DNA of 8,974 nucleotides from Lutibacter sp. (GTDB taxonomy: Bacteria; Bacteroidota; Bacteroidia; Flavobacteriales; Flavobacteriaceae): contig JASMME010000041.1 of NCBI GenBank assembly GCA_030748365.1, forward strand, positions 1 to 8,974, written 5' to 3'. A program made the position numbers and the translations under genes. Below, piece after piece: positions 1 to 6,385 of the stretch. The notes beneath the pieces were generated by a model, which did no database searches, was not told where the DNA came from, and saw only the letters and a program-made list of their open reading frames with translations. The stretch's first letter is position 1; every line of letters begins with the position of its first letter.

Positions 1-12
1 GTTATAAAAGAC

Positions 13-20
13 TATCTTTG
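13..20 (+). promoter_or_regulatory. Probable -7 promoter box of the cold-shock gene
   Basis: The octamer TATCTTTG matches the Bacteroidota housekeeping -7 consensus TAnnTTTG exactly. It lies 30 bases before the start codon at 51, so transcription would begin near 27 and leave a short, AT-rich leader of about 24 bases. The -33 element would fall left of the window edge and cannot be checked. The leader is far shorter than the long cold-responsive leader of E. coli cspA. Confidence 0.65.
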
Positions 21-50
21 AACCCAATATAATAATTTTAAATAATCACA

Positions 51-242
51 ATGAACAAAGGAACAGTTAAATTCTTCAACGAGACCAAAGGATTTGGTTT
101 TATCACAGAAGAAGGTTCGGGCAAAGAGTATTTTGTACACATTTCCGGATTGGAAGATGAAGTGCGCGAAGGAGATGAGGTTACATTTGACCTACAGGAA
201 GGTAGAAAAGGAATGAACGCAGTAAATGTGAAAGTTGCATAA
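51..242 (+). CDS. Cold-shock domain protein (CspA family)
   Basis: This encodes a 63-residue, single-domain cold-shock protein: a five-stranded OB fold that binds single-stranded RNA or DNA and acts in the cytoplasm as an RNA chaperone. The protein begins with the typical GTVKFFN strand. It carries RNP1 as KGFGFI (residues 13-18) and RNP2 as YFVHI (residues 27-31), whose aromatic residues stack on nucleic-acid bases. The aromatic after VK is Phe where E. coli CspA has Trp (KFFN against KWFN), a common variant. The length is close to the usual 65-70 residues. The start is supported by the promoter box at 13-20 and by the family N-terminus. A terminator follows at 272-299, so it is probably monocistronic. 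Family assignment is secure; whether it is cold-induced or constitutive cannot be told from sequence. Confidence 0.97.
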   Translation: MNKGTVKFFNETKGFGFITEEGSGKEYFVHISGLEDEVREGDEVTFDLQEGRKGMNAVNVKVA

Positions 243-271
243 CTTTTTATTTTATCTACTTACAAGTGGAG

Positions 272-299
272 AGCCTGTCGCATATGACAGGCTTTTTTT
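272..299 (+). terminator. Intrinsic (Rho-independent) terminator after the cold-shock gene
   Basis: A perfect 8-bp inverted repeat, AGCCTGTC (272-279) and GACAGGCT (286-293), encloses a 6-base loop and runs directly into seven T residues (293-299). It starts 30 bases after the stop codon of the cold-shock gene and separates that gene from mnmA. This is the clearest terminator in the window. Confidence 0.93.
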
Positions 300-320
300 A
301 TGTCCTTATTCTGAAAGATC

Positions 321-351
321 TTAGGGATTCAAAAAGGATTCAGTATCTTTA
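321..351 (+). promoter_or_regulatory. Candidate promoter of mnmA with an internal direct repeat
   Basis: TATCTTTA at 344-351 matches seven of eight positions of TAnnTTTG, and TTAG at 321-324 lies exactly 19 bases upstream, matching three of four positions of the -33 TTTG element. Transcription would start near 358, leaving a leader of about 100 bases before mnmA. The spacer holds a 7-bp direct repeat GGATTCA (325-331 and 336-342) with an 11-bp period. Both elements deviate by one base, so this is a candidate only. Confidence 0.35.
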
Positions 352-460
352 CACCCCCTTTTTATTGGGCGATTATTCGTGGATATTTTGGCTGAATTCA
401 CAGTGAAAATTGCCTATAAGAGATTAATTAGGCTGGGGTTGACAGCATAAAAATTAACAG

Positions 461-1648
461 ATGAAACGTGTAATTGTTGGTTTGTCCGGAGGAGTAGACA
501 GCAGTGTGGCTGCCTACCTGATGTTACAACAGGGCTATGAGGTCATTGGTCTTTTTATGAAGAACTGGCACGATGATTCAGTGACCATTTCCAATGAGTG
601 TCCCTGGTTGGAGGATAGCCATGATGCTATGATTGTAGCTGAAAAATTAGGCATACCCTTCCAGGTGGTCGACCTGAGTGTACAATACAAGGAACGCATT
701 GTTGACTATATGTTTGGTGAGTATGAAAAGGGGAGAACTCCTAACCCTGATGTATTGTGCAACCGCGATATTAAATTCGATGTTTTTTTGGAGATAGCCC
801 TCGGGTTGGGTGCCGACTATGTTGCCACAGGTCATTATTGTAGTAAAGCATCCCATAAGGTTGACGGCGAAACGATTTATAGCTTGGTCGCTGCGAAGGA
901 TGTACATAAAGATCAGTCCTATTTTCTGTGCCAATTGTCCCAACAACAATTGTCAAAAGCCCTGTTTCCATTGGGTGAATTGACCAAGCCAGAAGTCAGG
1001 AACATTGCCGCAGAGCAGGGCCTGATTACTGCTGACAAAAAGGATTCCCAGGGCTTGTGTTTTATCGGAAAGGTCCGTTTGCCTGAATTTTTGCAACAGC
1101 AACTACAACCCAGCACGGGCGATATTATCCAGATACCCACTGATCACAAGGCCTACCATCAACCGACCCCTTCTTTTGAGAACCAGGAAGCTTCCCTGGC
1201 GTATTTTGCCAAAAAATACACCTATAGCCGAGAAGATGGCAAAGTAGTAGGTGCCCACCAGGGCGCGCATTATTTTACCAAAGGGCAGCGCAAAGGACTG
1301 GCCGTGGGCGGTACCCAGGAACCCCTATTTGTTATCGATACTGACGTACGCGAAAATATACTCTATACAGGCGAGGGCAAAGAACACCCGGGTTTATACA
1401 GGGATACACTCTTTGTCAGTAATGAAGAATTGCACTGGATTCGTACAGACCTTGCCTTGCAGGAAGGAGAAAGCATGAAAGTAAAGGCCCGAATTCGCTA
1501 TCGGCAACCCTTGGAAGCAGCTACCTTACACAAGGTTGGTAAAGGAATGTACGTAGCCTTTGTAAACTGCCAATCGGCCATCGCAGAAGGGCAATTTGTT
1601 GCCTGGTACCACAAAGGGGAGCTACTGGGTTCCGGGGTGATCTCTTAA
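461..1648 (+). CDS. mnmA: tRNA-specific 2-thiouridylase MnmA
   Basis: MnmA installs the 2-thio group on the wobble uridine (U34) of tRNAs for Lys, Glu and Gln. It activates the base by adenylation and transfers persulfide sulfur received from the cysteine desulfurase/sulfur-relay system. The 395-residue protein shows the N-type ATP pyrophosphatase P-loop SGGVDSS (residues 9-15), the catalytic Cys100 in the NPDVLCN motif, the second catalytic Cys200 in [14 protein letters not shown] (150-156), and the [10 protein letters not shown] motif (271-280) that opens the central domain. A C-terminal beta-barrel with ARIRYRQP (343-350) follows. It is about 27 residues longer than E. coli MnmA. The extra length lies between residues about 226 and 260, in the linker before [14 protein letters not shown] recall similar insertions in flavobacterial MnmA. 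The start gives the family N-terminus [10 protein letters not shown]. It may lead a transcript into the protease gene 68 bases downstream. Confidence 0.97.
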   Translation: MKRVIVGLSGGVDSSVAAYLMLQQGYEVIGLFMKNWHDDSVTISNECPWLEDSHDAMIVAEKLGIPFQVVDLSVQYKERIVDYMFGEYEKGRTPNPDVLCNRDIKFDVFLEIALGLGADYVATGHYCSKASHKVDGETIYSLVAAKDVHKDQSYFLCQLSQQQLSKALFPLGELTKPEVRNIAAEQGLITADKKDSQGLCFIGKVRLPEFLQQQLQPSTGDIIQIPTDHKAYHQPTPSFENQEASLAYFAKKYTYSREDGKVVGAHQGAHYFTKGQRKGLAVGGTQEPLFVIDTDVRENILYTGEGKEHPGLYRDTLFVSNEELHWIRTDLALQEGESMKVKARIRYRQPLEAATLHKVGKGMYVAFVNCQSAIAEGQFVAWYHKGELLGSGVIS

Positions 1649-1716
1649 CCAGAAAGAGGAATCTTTACAGATTTTTAATTAAATTTTTTAGTTGTATATT
1701 CCAAAATAAAAGTTGA

Positions 1717-3333
1717 ATGCGACCTAAGTTGTTTTTTACGCTATTGCTGATTGTACTCACCGACCTCCATGCCCAAACACAAGATGCCTGGGTCTATTTT
1801 GCAGACAAACCTATGGCGCCTACTTTTATAGAATCTCCGTTGATGATGCTCTCTCAACGTGCCCTGGATCGCAGAGAAAGACAACATATTTCCTTGGATT
1901 TTAAAGACGTACCCATCGAAGCATCTTATATTGAACAGGTTAAGGCGGCTCCTGGGATTAGCGTATTGGCGCGGTCAAAATGGTTAAATGCCCTGCACCT
2001 GCAAGGAACGGAAAGCGCTGTCAAAAACTTGTTAAACCTTTCTTTTGTGGCCAGTGTTGACTTTGCCGACAAGACTTTGAATGCCAACGGCCGACAAGCC
2101 CTTCCCAGGGCAAAGCCTTCGCACCTTGATAAATGGGCTTTGCATACAGACCTTGATTATGGACTGGCAACCAACCAGATAGACATGCTAAAAGGCGGCG
2201 CACTCCACCAACGTGGTTTTACAGGAGCTGGTATACAAATCGCTGTTATAGACGCAGGTTTCCCCCAGGTAGATACCCATACAGCCTTTGATCGTATGCG
2301 ATCGAAACAACAGCTGTTGGGTGGCTATGATTTTGTAAATAGAAGCCATAATTATTTTACAGGGAATTACCACGGAATGGCAGTGTTGTCAACGATGGCC
2401 GGCTATCTAGAAGGTCAGTTTGTAGGAACTGCTCCCGATGCGGCCTACTATCTTTTTATCACAGAGGATGTCAACCGGGAAACGCCCTTGGAAGAAAGCC
2501 TTTGGGCAGAAGCCGCTGAAAAAGCAGATAGCCTGGGTGTTGACCTAATCAATACTTCGTTGGGCTATGCTACCTTCGATGATCCCCGTTACAATTACAG
2601 TTATGCAGCTATGGATGGTCGTACCACCTTTATTTCCCGGGCCGCTGAAATTGCCTTTTCTAGGGGGATGTTGTTGGTCAATTCTGCAGGTAACGAGGGA
2701 AGTAGTACCTGGCATTATATTACGGCACCGGCAGATGCAGCCGCTGTATTGAGTATTGGGGCTGTGGATGCCTCAGAAGTAGTAGCCGCCTTTAGTTCTT
2801 TTGGTCCCACCGTTGATGCTAGGGTGAAACCCGATGTTTGTGCCCAGGGTGCTGGCACGTCTATTATCAATGCCGATGGCAACATTATTGGAGGCAATGG
2901 AACTTCTTTTTCCTCCCCTGTACTGGCAGGTGTCCTGGCTTGCTTATGGCAGGCTTTTCCCCAAGAAACCAATGCAGTGATTGGCCTAGCTGTCAAACAT
3001 TCTGGCCATTTATTTGAGTATCCAACCGATCAGGAAGGCTATGGTATTCCCGATTTTGAACGGGCCTACCAGGCACTGTTAACGCAGACGGCCGATCGCA
3101 GAACTATGCGGCTTTCTCCCAATCCGACCAATCATCTTTTAACGGTTTCTTTTCCTGACGATACCGATGCCATTGAATTTGTTATTTACAACCTGTTAGG
3201 GCAGCAGCAACGAGCAGGTGTTGTTACCAAAGAGCAGCCATTTATTGTTGTGAATGACCTAGTTACTGGGCTCTATATGGTGGCGTTGGATATGGGAACG
3301 AAAACGGAAGTTATTAATATTGTAAAAAAATAA
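1717..3333 (+). CDS. Secreted subtilisin-like S8 serine protease with T9SS type A sorting domain
   Basis: This encodes a 538-residue exported protease. Residues 1-19 form a Sec signal peptide (MRPK, a hydrophobic core, then LHA before Gln20). Residues about 21-125 look like a propeptide region. The S8 catalytic domain (about 165-455) has all expected residues: Asp179 in AVIDAGF, His219 in YHGMAVLST, oxyanion Asn326 in NSAGNEG, and nucleophile Ser397 in GTSFSSP. Residues about 464-538 are a type A C-terminal sorting domain for the type IX secretion system: SPNPTNHLLTV, then VIYNLLGQ, then LVTGLYMV, ending in Lys-Lys. The product is therefore expected to be secreted or anchored at the cell surface and to cleave external protein. 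The residue after the catalytic His is Met, where many subtilases have Thr. Substrate specificity cannot be inferred. Its stop codon is one base from the next gene, which suggests translational coupling. No clear own promoter is seen; TATATTCC at 1695-1702 is only a weak -7 candidate. Confidence 0.94.
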   Translation: MRPKLFFTLLLIVLTDLHAQTQDAWVYFADKPMAPTFIESPLMMLSQRALDRRERQHISLDFKDVPIEASYIEQVKAAPGISVLARSKWLNALHLQGTESAVKNLLNLSFVASVDFADKTLNANGRQALPRAKPSHLDKWALHTDLDYGLATNQIDMLKGGALHQRGFTGAGIQIAVIDAGFPQVDTHTAFDRMRSKQQLLGGYDFVNRSHNYFTGNYHGMAVLSTMAGYLEGQFVGTAPDAAYYLFITEDVNRETPLEESLWAEAAEKADSLGVDLINTSLGYATFDDPRYNYSYAAMDGRTTFISRAAEIAFSRGMLLVNSAGNEGSSTWHYITAPADAAAVLSIGAVDASEVVAAFSSFGPTVDARVKPDVCAQGAGTSIINADGNIIGGNGTSFSSPVLAGVLACLWQAFPQETNAVIGLAVKHSGHLFEYPTDQEGYGIPDFERAYQALLTQTADRRTMRLSPNPTNHLLTVSFPDDTDAIEFVIYNLLGQQQRAGVVTKEQPFIVVNDLVTGLYMVALDMGTKTEVINIVKK

Positions 3334-3334
3334 T

Positions 3335-4276
3335 ATGCAGCACAACCTAAGTGAACTTTTACAAATAGAATATCCGATTATCCAGGGTGGAATGGTCTGG
3401 AACAGTGGCTGGAAACTGGTTACAGCCGTCAGCAACGCTGGTGGTTTGGGCTTGTTAGGGGCTGGATCGATGTATCCCGAAGTATTGCGAGCACACATTC
3501 AGCAATGTAAAAAAAATACCGATCATCCTTTTGGTGTCAATGTCCCTCTGTTGTATCCCAATATCAAGGAACTGATGGAGGTCATTGTGGAAGAAGGGGT
3601 GAAAATCGTATTTACTTCAGCAGGCAATCCCAAGACCTGGACGTCTTTTTTACAATCCCATGGGATACGGGTCGTTCACGTGGTGAGCAGTGTGAAATTT
3701 GCCCTAAAATCTCAGGAGGCTGGTGTAGACGCGGTGGTCGCAGAAGGCTTTGAGGCAGGGGGGCACAATGGCAGGGAAGAATCAACCACTTTTACCCTGC
3801 TACCCATGGTCAAGTCACAATTGCGTATTCCCCTAATTGCTGCTGGAGGCATTGCTACGGGTAGGTCTATGCTGGCCGCCATGGTTTTGGGCGCTGATGC
3901 CGTACAGATTGGCAGTCGTTTTGTAGCGAGTGAAGAATCCTCCGCCCATAAACATTTTAAGGAAGCTGTATTGAAAGTACGGGAAGGAGACACCCAATTG
4001 ACCCTGAAGGAACTGGCCCCTGTTCGTTTGATTAAAAACAAGTTTTACGAGGAATTAGTGGCGCTCTATCAGAAAAATCCCAGTGTGGAAGCACTCAGAG
4101 AGAAGTTGGGTCGCGGACGTGCTAAAAAAGGCATGTTTGAAGGAGACCTAGAGGCAGGAGAATTGGAGATTGGGCAGGTTGCCGGCTCAATCAACGAAAT
4201 CAAACCTGCTGGCGATATTGTAAAGGAAATTATGCAAGAGTTCCAGGAACTTAAGCAATCTTTTTTTAAAAAGTAG
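3335..4276 (+). CDS. FMN-dependent nitronate monooxygenase / FabK-like oxidoreductase
   Basis: This 313-residue TIM-barrel flavoenzyme belongs to the 2-nitropropane dioxygenase/nitronate monooxygenase family, which also contains the enoyl-ACP reductase FabK. Visible motifs are IQGGM (16-20) at the first FMN-binding strand, SNAGGLGLLG (33-42), EAGGHNGRE (140-148) with the likely catalytic His144, AAGGIATGRSM (169-179) and GADAVQIGSRF (186-196) for FMN phosphate binding. Residues about 270-313 form a helical tail. Known family activities are oxidation of toxic alkyl nitronates by O2 and, for FabK, reduction of enoyl-ACP with NAD(P)H. The sequence does not decide between them, although GGHNGREE followed by TTFTLLPMV looks more like the nitronate-type group to me. 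The protein is cytoplasmic. Its start overlaps nothing but follows the protease stop by one base (TAATATG), so it is probably translated from the same mRNA. Confidence 0.9.
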   Translation: MQHNLSELLQIEYPIIQGGMVWNSGWKLVTAVSNAGGLGLLGAGSMYPEVLRAHIQQCKKNTDHPFGVNVPLLYPNIKELMEVIVEEGVKIVFTSAGNPKTWTSFLQSHGIRVVHVVSSVKFALKSQEAGVDAVVAEGFEAGGHNGREESTTFTLLPMVKSQLRIPLIAAGGIATGRSMLAAMVLGADAVQIGSRFVASEESSAHKHFKEAVLKVREGDTQLTLKELAPVRLIKNKFYEELVALYQKNPSVEALREKLGRGRAKKGMFEGDLEAGELEIGQVAGSINEIKPAGDIVKEIMQEFQELKQSFFKK

Positions 4277-4320
4277 CCCTGTACAGTTTGCAAGACCCCC
4301 TTATTCTTTAAGCATACCCG

Positions 4321-4689
4321 CTACTTACTCAAAATCAACTTTAGTGCTACGAGTAACATAAAAGCACCAAACATCTTTTTTAACAATCGTTGGTCTATCT
4401 GTAGGGCTATTTTTGATCCGATAAATCCACCGACAAAAAACAACAAAGAAACGATCAGGGCCATCTTCCAGTCGATGGTACCTTCCTTGTAATAGTTGTA
4501 TGCAGCCAGAAAAGTTACTGGGGGAAGCATCACTGCTAGGCTCATTCCCTGGGCTTCGTGTTGGCCAAGCCCCAGTGCGAATACAAATAGGGGTACCATC
4601 AGGATACCTCCACCGACTCCCACCAGACCGCTAAGGATTCCTGCGAACAGTCCAATGAGGACGAGCGTTATAATGGTTGTTAGGGTCAT
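4321..4689 (-). CDS. TauE/SafE-family membrane protein, half-size (single module)
   Basis: This 122-residue integral membrane protein has about four predicted transmembrane segments (roughly residues 3-25, 47-66, 75-95 and 105-120). The signature VGVGGGILMVPL (23-34) follows the first helix and is typical of TauE/SafE (COG0730) proteins, some of which export sulfite, sulfoacetate or related organic anions. Usual family members have about 250 residues and seven to eight helices built from two such modules; here only one module is present. It may work as a homodimer. The last codons end in Leu-Ser-Lys at a TAG, with no second module downstream, and the convergent flavoenzyme gene ends 44 bases away. 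A GTG at 4695 two codons upstream is an alternative start. I chose the ATG at 4689. It lies about 23 bases after the transglycosylase gene, in the same orientation. The substrate is unknown. Confidence 0.85.
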   Translation of the reverse strand: MTLTTIITLVLIGLFAGILSGLVGVGGGILMVPLFVFALGLGQHEAQGMSLAVMLPPVTFLAAYNYYKEGTIDWKMALIVSLLFFVGGFIGSKIALQIDQRLLKKMFGAFMLLVALKLILSK

Positions 4690-4712
4690 TTTCACGGGGT
4701 TGTTATTTAGGA

Positions 4713-5627
4713 TTATGATTGTTTTGCGGGTAGTTTGATCTGATAGACCTTCCCAGAGCGGTTATGTAATTTATTTTCTCGAAGCCAAGGATTGTGTCGC
4801 TTTAATAGTTTATAATTGATGCCCATATTCTTGGAAAACAGGGCAATGTCACTGATGGCTGTGTCTACCCTGACAAGGGTAACAGGTGTTGGCTGATACA
4901 AGTCTTCTTGGTCAAAGACAAAGCCGTATTTCTCAGGATGGGACAGGATCTCTTTGATAGCGACCATTCTGGGAACATAGCGTTCAGTTTCTTCTCCTAA
5001 CAGTAGGTCGTAATAATCTGTTACCCGCTGGACCTTCAGTTTTTTTGAAACCCCTCTGTTTCCAGCGTTGTAAGCTGCTGCTGCCAAGGTCCAACTACCA
5101 AACCGTTCTTTTGACCGAAGGATATAGTCACAGGCTGTCTGTGTGGCTTTTTCCAAGTGATAGCGTTCATCTACATTCCTATTGACTTCCAGTCCGTACT
5201 CACGGGCGGTTGATTTTAATAGTTGCCAAAATCCCTTAGCTCCTTTCGGAGAGGTCACATTCTCAAGACCACTTTCAATAACGGCCAGGTATTTAAAATC
5301 ATCGGGAATGCCATTTTTTTTAAGGATGGGTTCTATAACCGGAAAATATTTATGGGCTTTTTTAAAGAGCAATAAGCCATTAGATTGCCAATAGGTATTG
5401 ACCAATAGTTCTCGGTCAATGCGTTCTCGTATAGCGGGTTTTTCAAGGGGGACTACTTCTCCGGCAAAGGTAAGGGTCTCCGGAATCTTTAGGGCCCGTA
5501 CGCTATAGGAGGTATTTGTAGTCTTTTCAGCTTGGTCTAAGGGCTCACTACTACGGTTACCGAAGAAAAGTACGGCTCCCAGTAAAACAATTGCAATGAG
5601 TCCGACGAATGCGAGAAATCTGTTCAT
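4713..5627 (-). CDS. Membrane-anchored lytic transglycosylase (MltD-like, SLT domain)
   Basis: This encodes a 304-residue peptidoglycan-cleaving enzyme. Lytic transglycosylases cut the MurNAc-GlcNAc bond non-hydrolytically to form 1,6-anhydro-MurNAc, acting in the periplasm during wall growth and turnover. Residues about 4-22 form a single N-terminal hydrophobic anchor, without a lipobox. The SLT domain (about 90-230) shows the catalytic Glu118 in YLAVIESGL, SPKGAKGFWQLLKSTAREYGL (126-146) and AAAAYNAG (182-189), followed by RYVPRMVAIKEI. Residues about 245-301 (PVTLVRVDTAISDIALF to the KVYQIKLP strand) resemble the degenerate LysM-like C-terminal region of MltD proteins and may bind glycan. 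A TAnnTTTG box at 5657-5664 suggests it can be transcribed separately from the hydrolase gene 51 bases upstream; the TauE/SafE gene follows closely. Confidence 0.93.
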   Translation of the reverse strand: MNRFLAFVGLIAIVLLGAVLFFGNRSSEPLDQAEKTTNTSYSVRALKIPETLTFAGEVVPLEKPAIRERIDRELLVNTYWQSNGLLLFKKAHKYFPVIEPILKKNGIPDDFKYLAVIESGLENVTSPKGAKGFWQLLKSTAREYGLEVNRNVDERYHLEKATQTACDYILRSKERFGSWTLAAAAYNAGNRGVSKKLKVQRVTDYYDLLLGEETERYVPRMVAIKEILSHPEKYGFVFDQEDLYQPTPVTLVRVDTAISDIALFSKNMGINYKLLKRHNPWLRENKLHNRSGKVYQIKLPAKQS

Positions 5628-5656
5628 AGGATTTACTTTTTTACAAAGGGTTCCTA

Positions 5657-5664
5657 CAAATATA
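5657..5664 (-). promoter_or_regulatory. Possible -7 promoter box of the lytic transglycosylase gene
   Basis: Read on the minus strand this is TATATTTG, an exact match to TAnnTTTG, placed 29 bases before the ATG at 5627 in the 51-base gap after the hydrolase gene. I see no TTG at 17-23 bases upstream for a -33 element, so support is partial. Confidence 0.4.
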
Positions 5665-5678
5665 AGATATTTGTTGAC

Positions 5679-6338
5679 TTAGTATAGATCGGCTATTATT
5701 TTACGAATCATCGGTGCCTTGCTCAGAATCATTGCATGCGTGCCTCCCTCAATTTGCACGCAATCTTTGATATGCTTTATAGGGAAAACCTCGTCTTCCG
5801 AACCGTGAATATGAACCAGCAATTTGTCTGGTACTGCTTGTTTCCAGTGCAAGACCTGGTAAATGGCCCAACGCAGGTAACCTGCCTCCCTGACGGAAAG
5901 ATATTTACGTGACAGTGCTACTTTCTTTTTAGCGAAATCGCCCAAGGCAAAGACCGCGCATCGTTCCATTAGTTTGATGGATTTTACCGGAAAGTACTTA
6001 TACACGCCAGTTTTTTGAACGAACCTGAGTCTGTTGGGTAGTTCGTAGTGGCTTTTTACACTTGAAATGATGATGACCTTCTTAGCAGACAGGTGTTTGG
6101 CCATCTCCTGTACAAGGATACCGCCAAAGGAGACCCCCACCAATACTGGATCCTTTTCAGTGACCATTGTGGCCATTCGTTTGGCGTAGTCTTCTATGCT
6201 TTCCTGTTCGAAAAGCGGTAAAAGCCAGGTCAAATAATGCGAAGTAAATCGGTTTTCAGGTAGTTGAATGTGCTCAAATATCCTTGGATTGGCAGCCAGT
6301 CCGGGTACAAAATAAACAGGTGCTTTAGTAATGGGCAT
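5679..6338 (-). CDS. Small alpha/beta-fold hydrolase
   Basis: This encodes a 219-residue cytoplasmic alpha/beta hydrolase with no signal peptide. The N-terminal strand VYFVPGLAANPRIF (8-21) supplies the oxyanion loop. The nucleophile elbow is GVSFGG (68-73), with Ser70. The acid is likely Asp182 in HIHGSEDEVFP, and the base His201 in GGTHAMI. Spacing and order fit the esterase/acyltransferase-type fold, with a short helical cap between about 95 and 165. Similar small hydrolases in this phylum are mostly uncharacterised, so the substrate is unknown; a carboxylic or thioester bond is the general expectation. The gene lies 47 bases after mtaB on the same strand and has its own candidate promoter box overlapping the end of mtaB. 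Confidence 0.9.
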   Translation of the reverse strand: MPITKAPVYFVPGLAANPRIFEHIQLPENRFTSHYLTWLLPLFEQESIEDYAKRMATMVTEKDPVLVGVSFGGILVQEMAKHLSAKKVIIISSVKSHYELPNRLRFVQKTGVYKYFPVKSIKLMERCAVFALGDFAKKKVALSRKYLSVREAGYLRWAIYQVLHWKQAVPDKLLVHIHGSEDEVFPIKHIKDCVQIEGGTHAMILSKAPMIRKIIADLY

Positions 6339-6385
6339 GGGCAGTTAATAAGCACGGTTGGTTCCAATAGGAAACCACCTAATTT

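Noticed and set aside
243..460. Small RNA or riboswitch in the csp-mnmA gap
   Set aside because: Apart from the terminator and the candidate promoter I see no structured element or known riboswitch core; the rest is unremarkable AT-rich spacer.
3712..4041. Minus-strand open frame of 109 codons within the flavoenzyme gene
   Set aside because: It is the reverse complement of strongly conserved FMN-binding motifs; its Ser/Ala/Pro-rich composition is typical of an antisense shadow.
4277..4320. Possible bidirectional terminator between the convergent gene groups
   Set aside because: The only symmetric elements are a short palindrome CTGTACAG (4279-4286) and an A/T palindrome in the last codons of the flavoenzyme gene; neither forms a GC stem followed by a T run.
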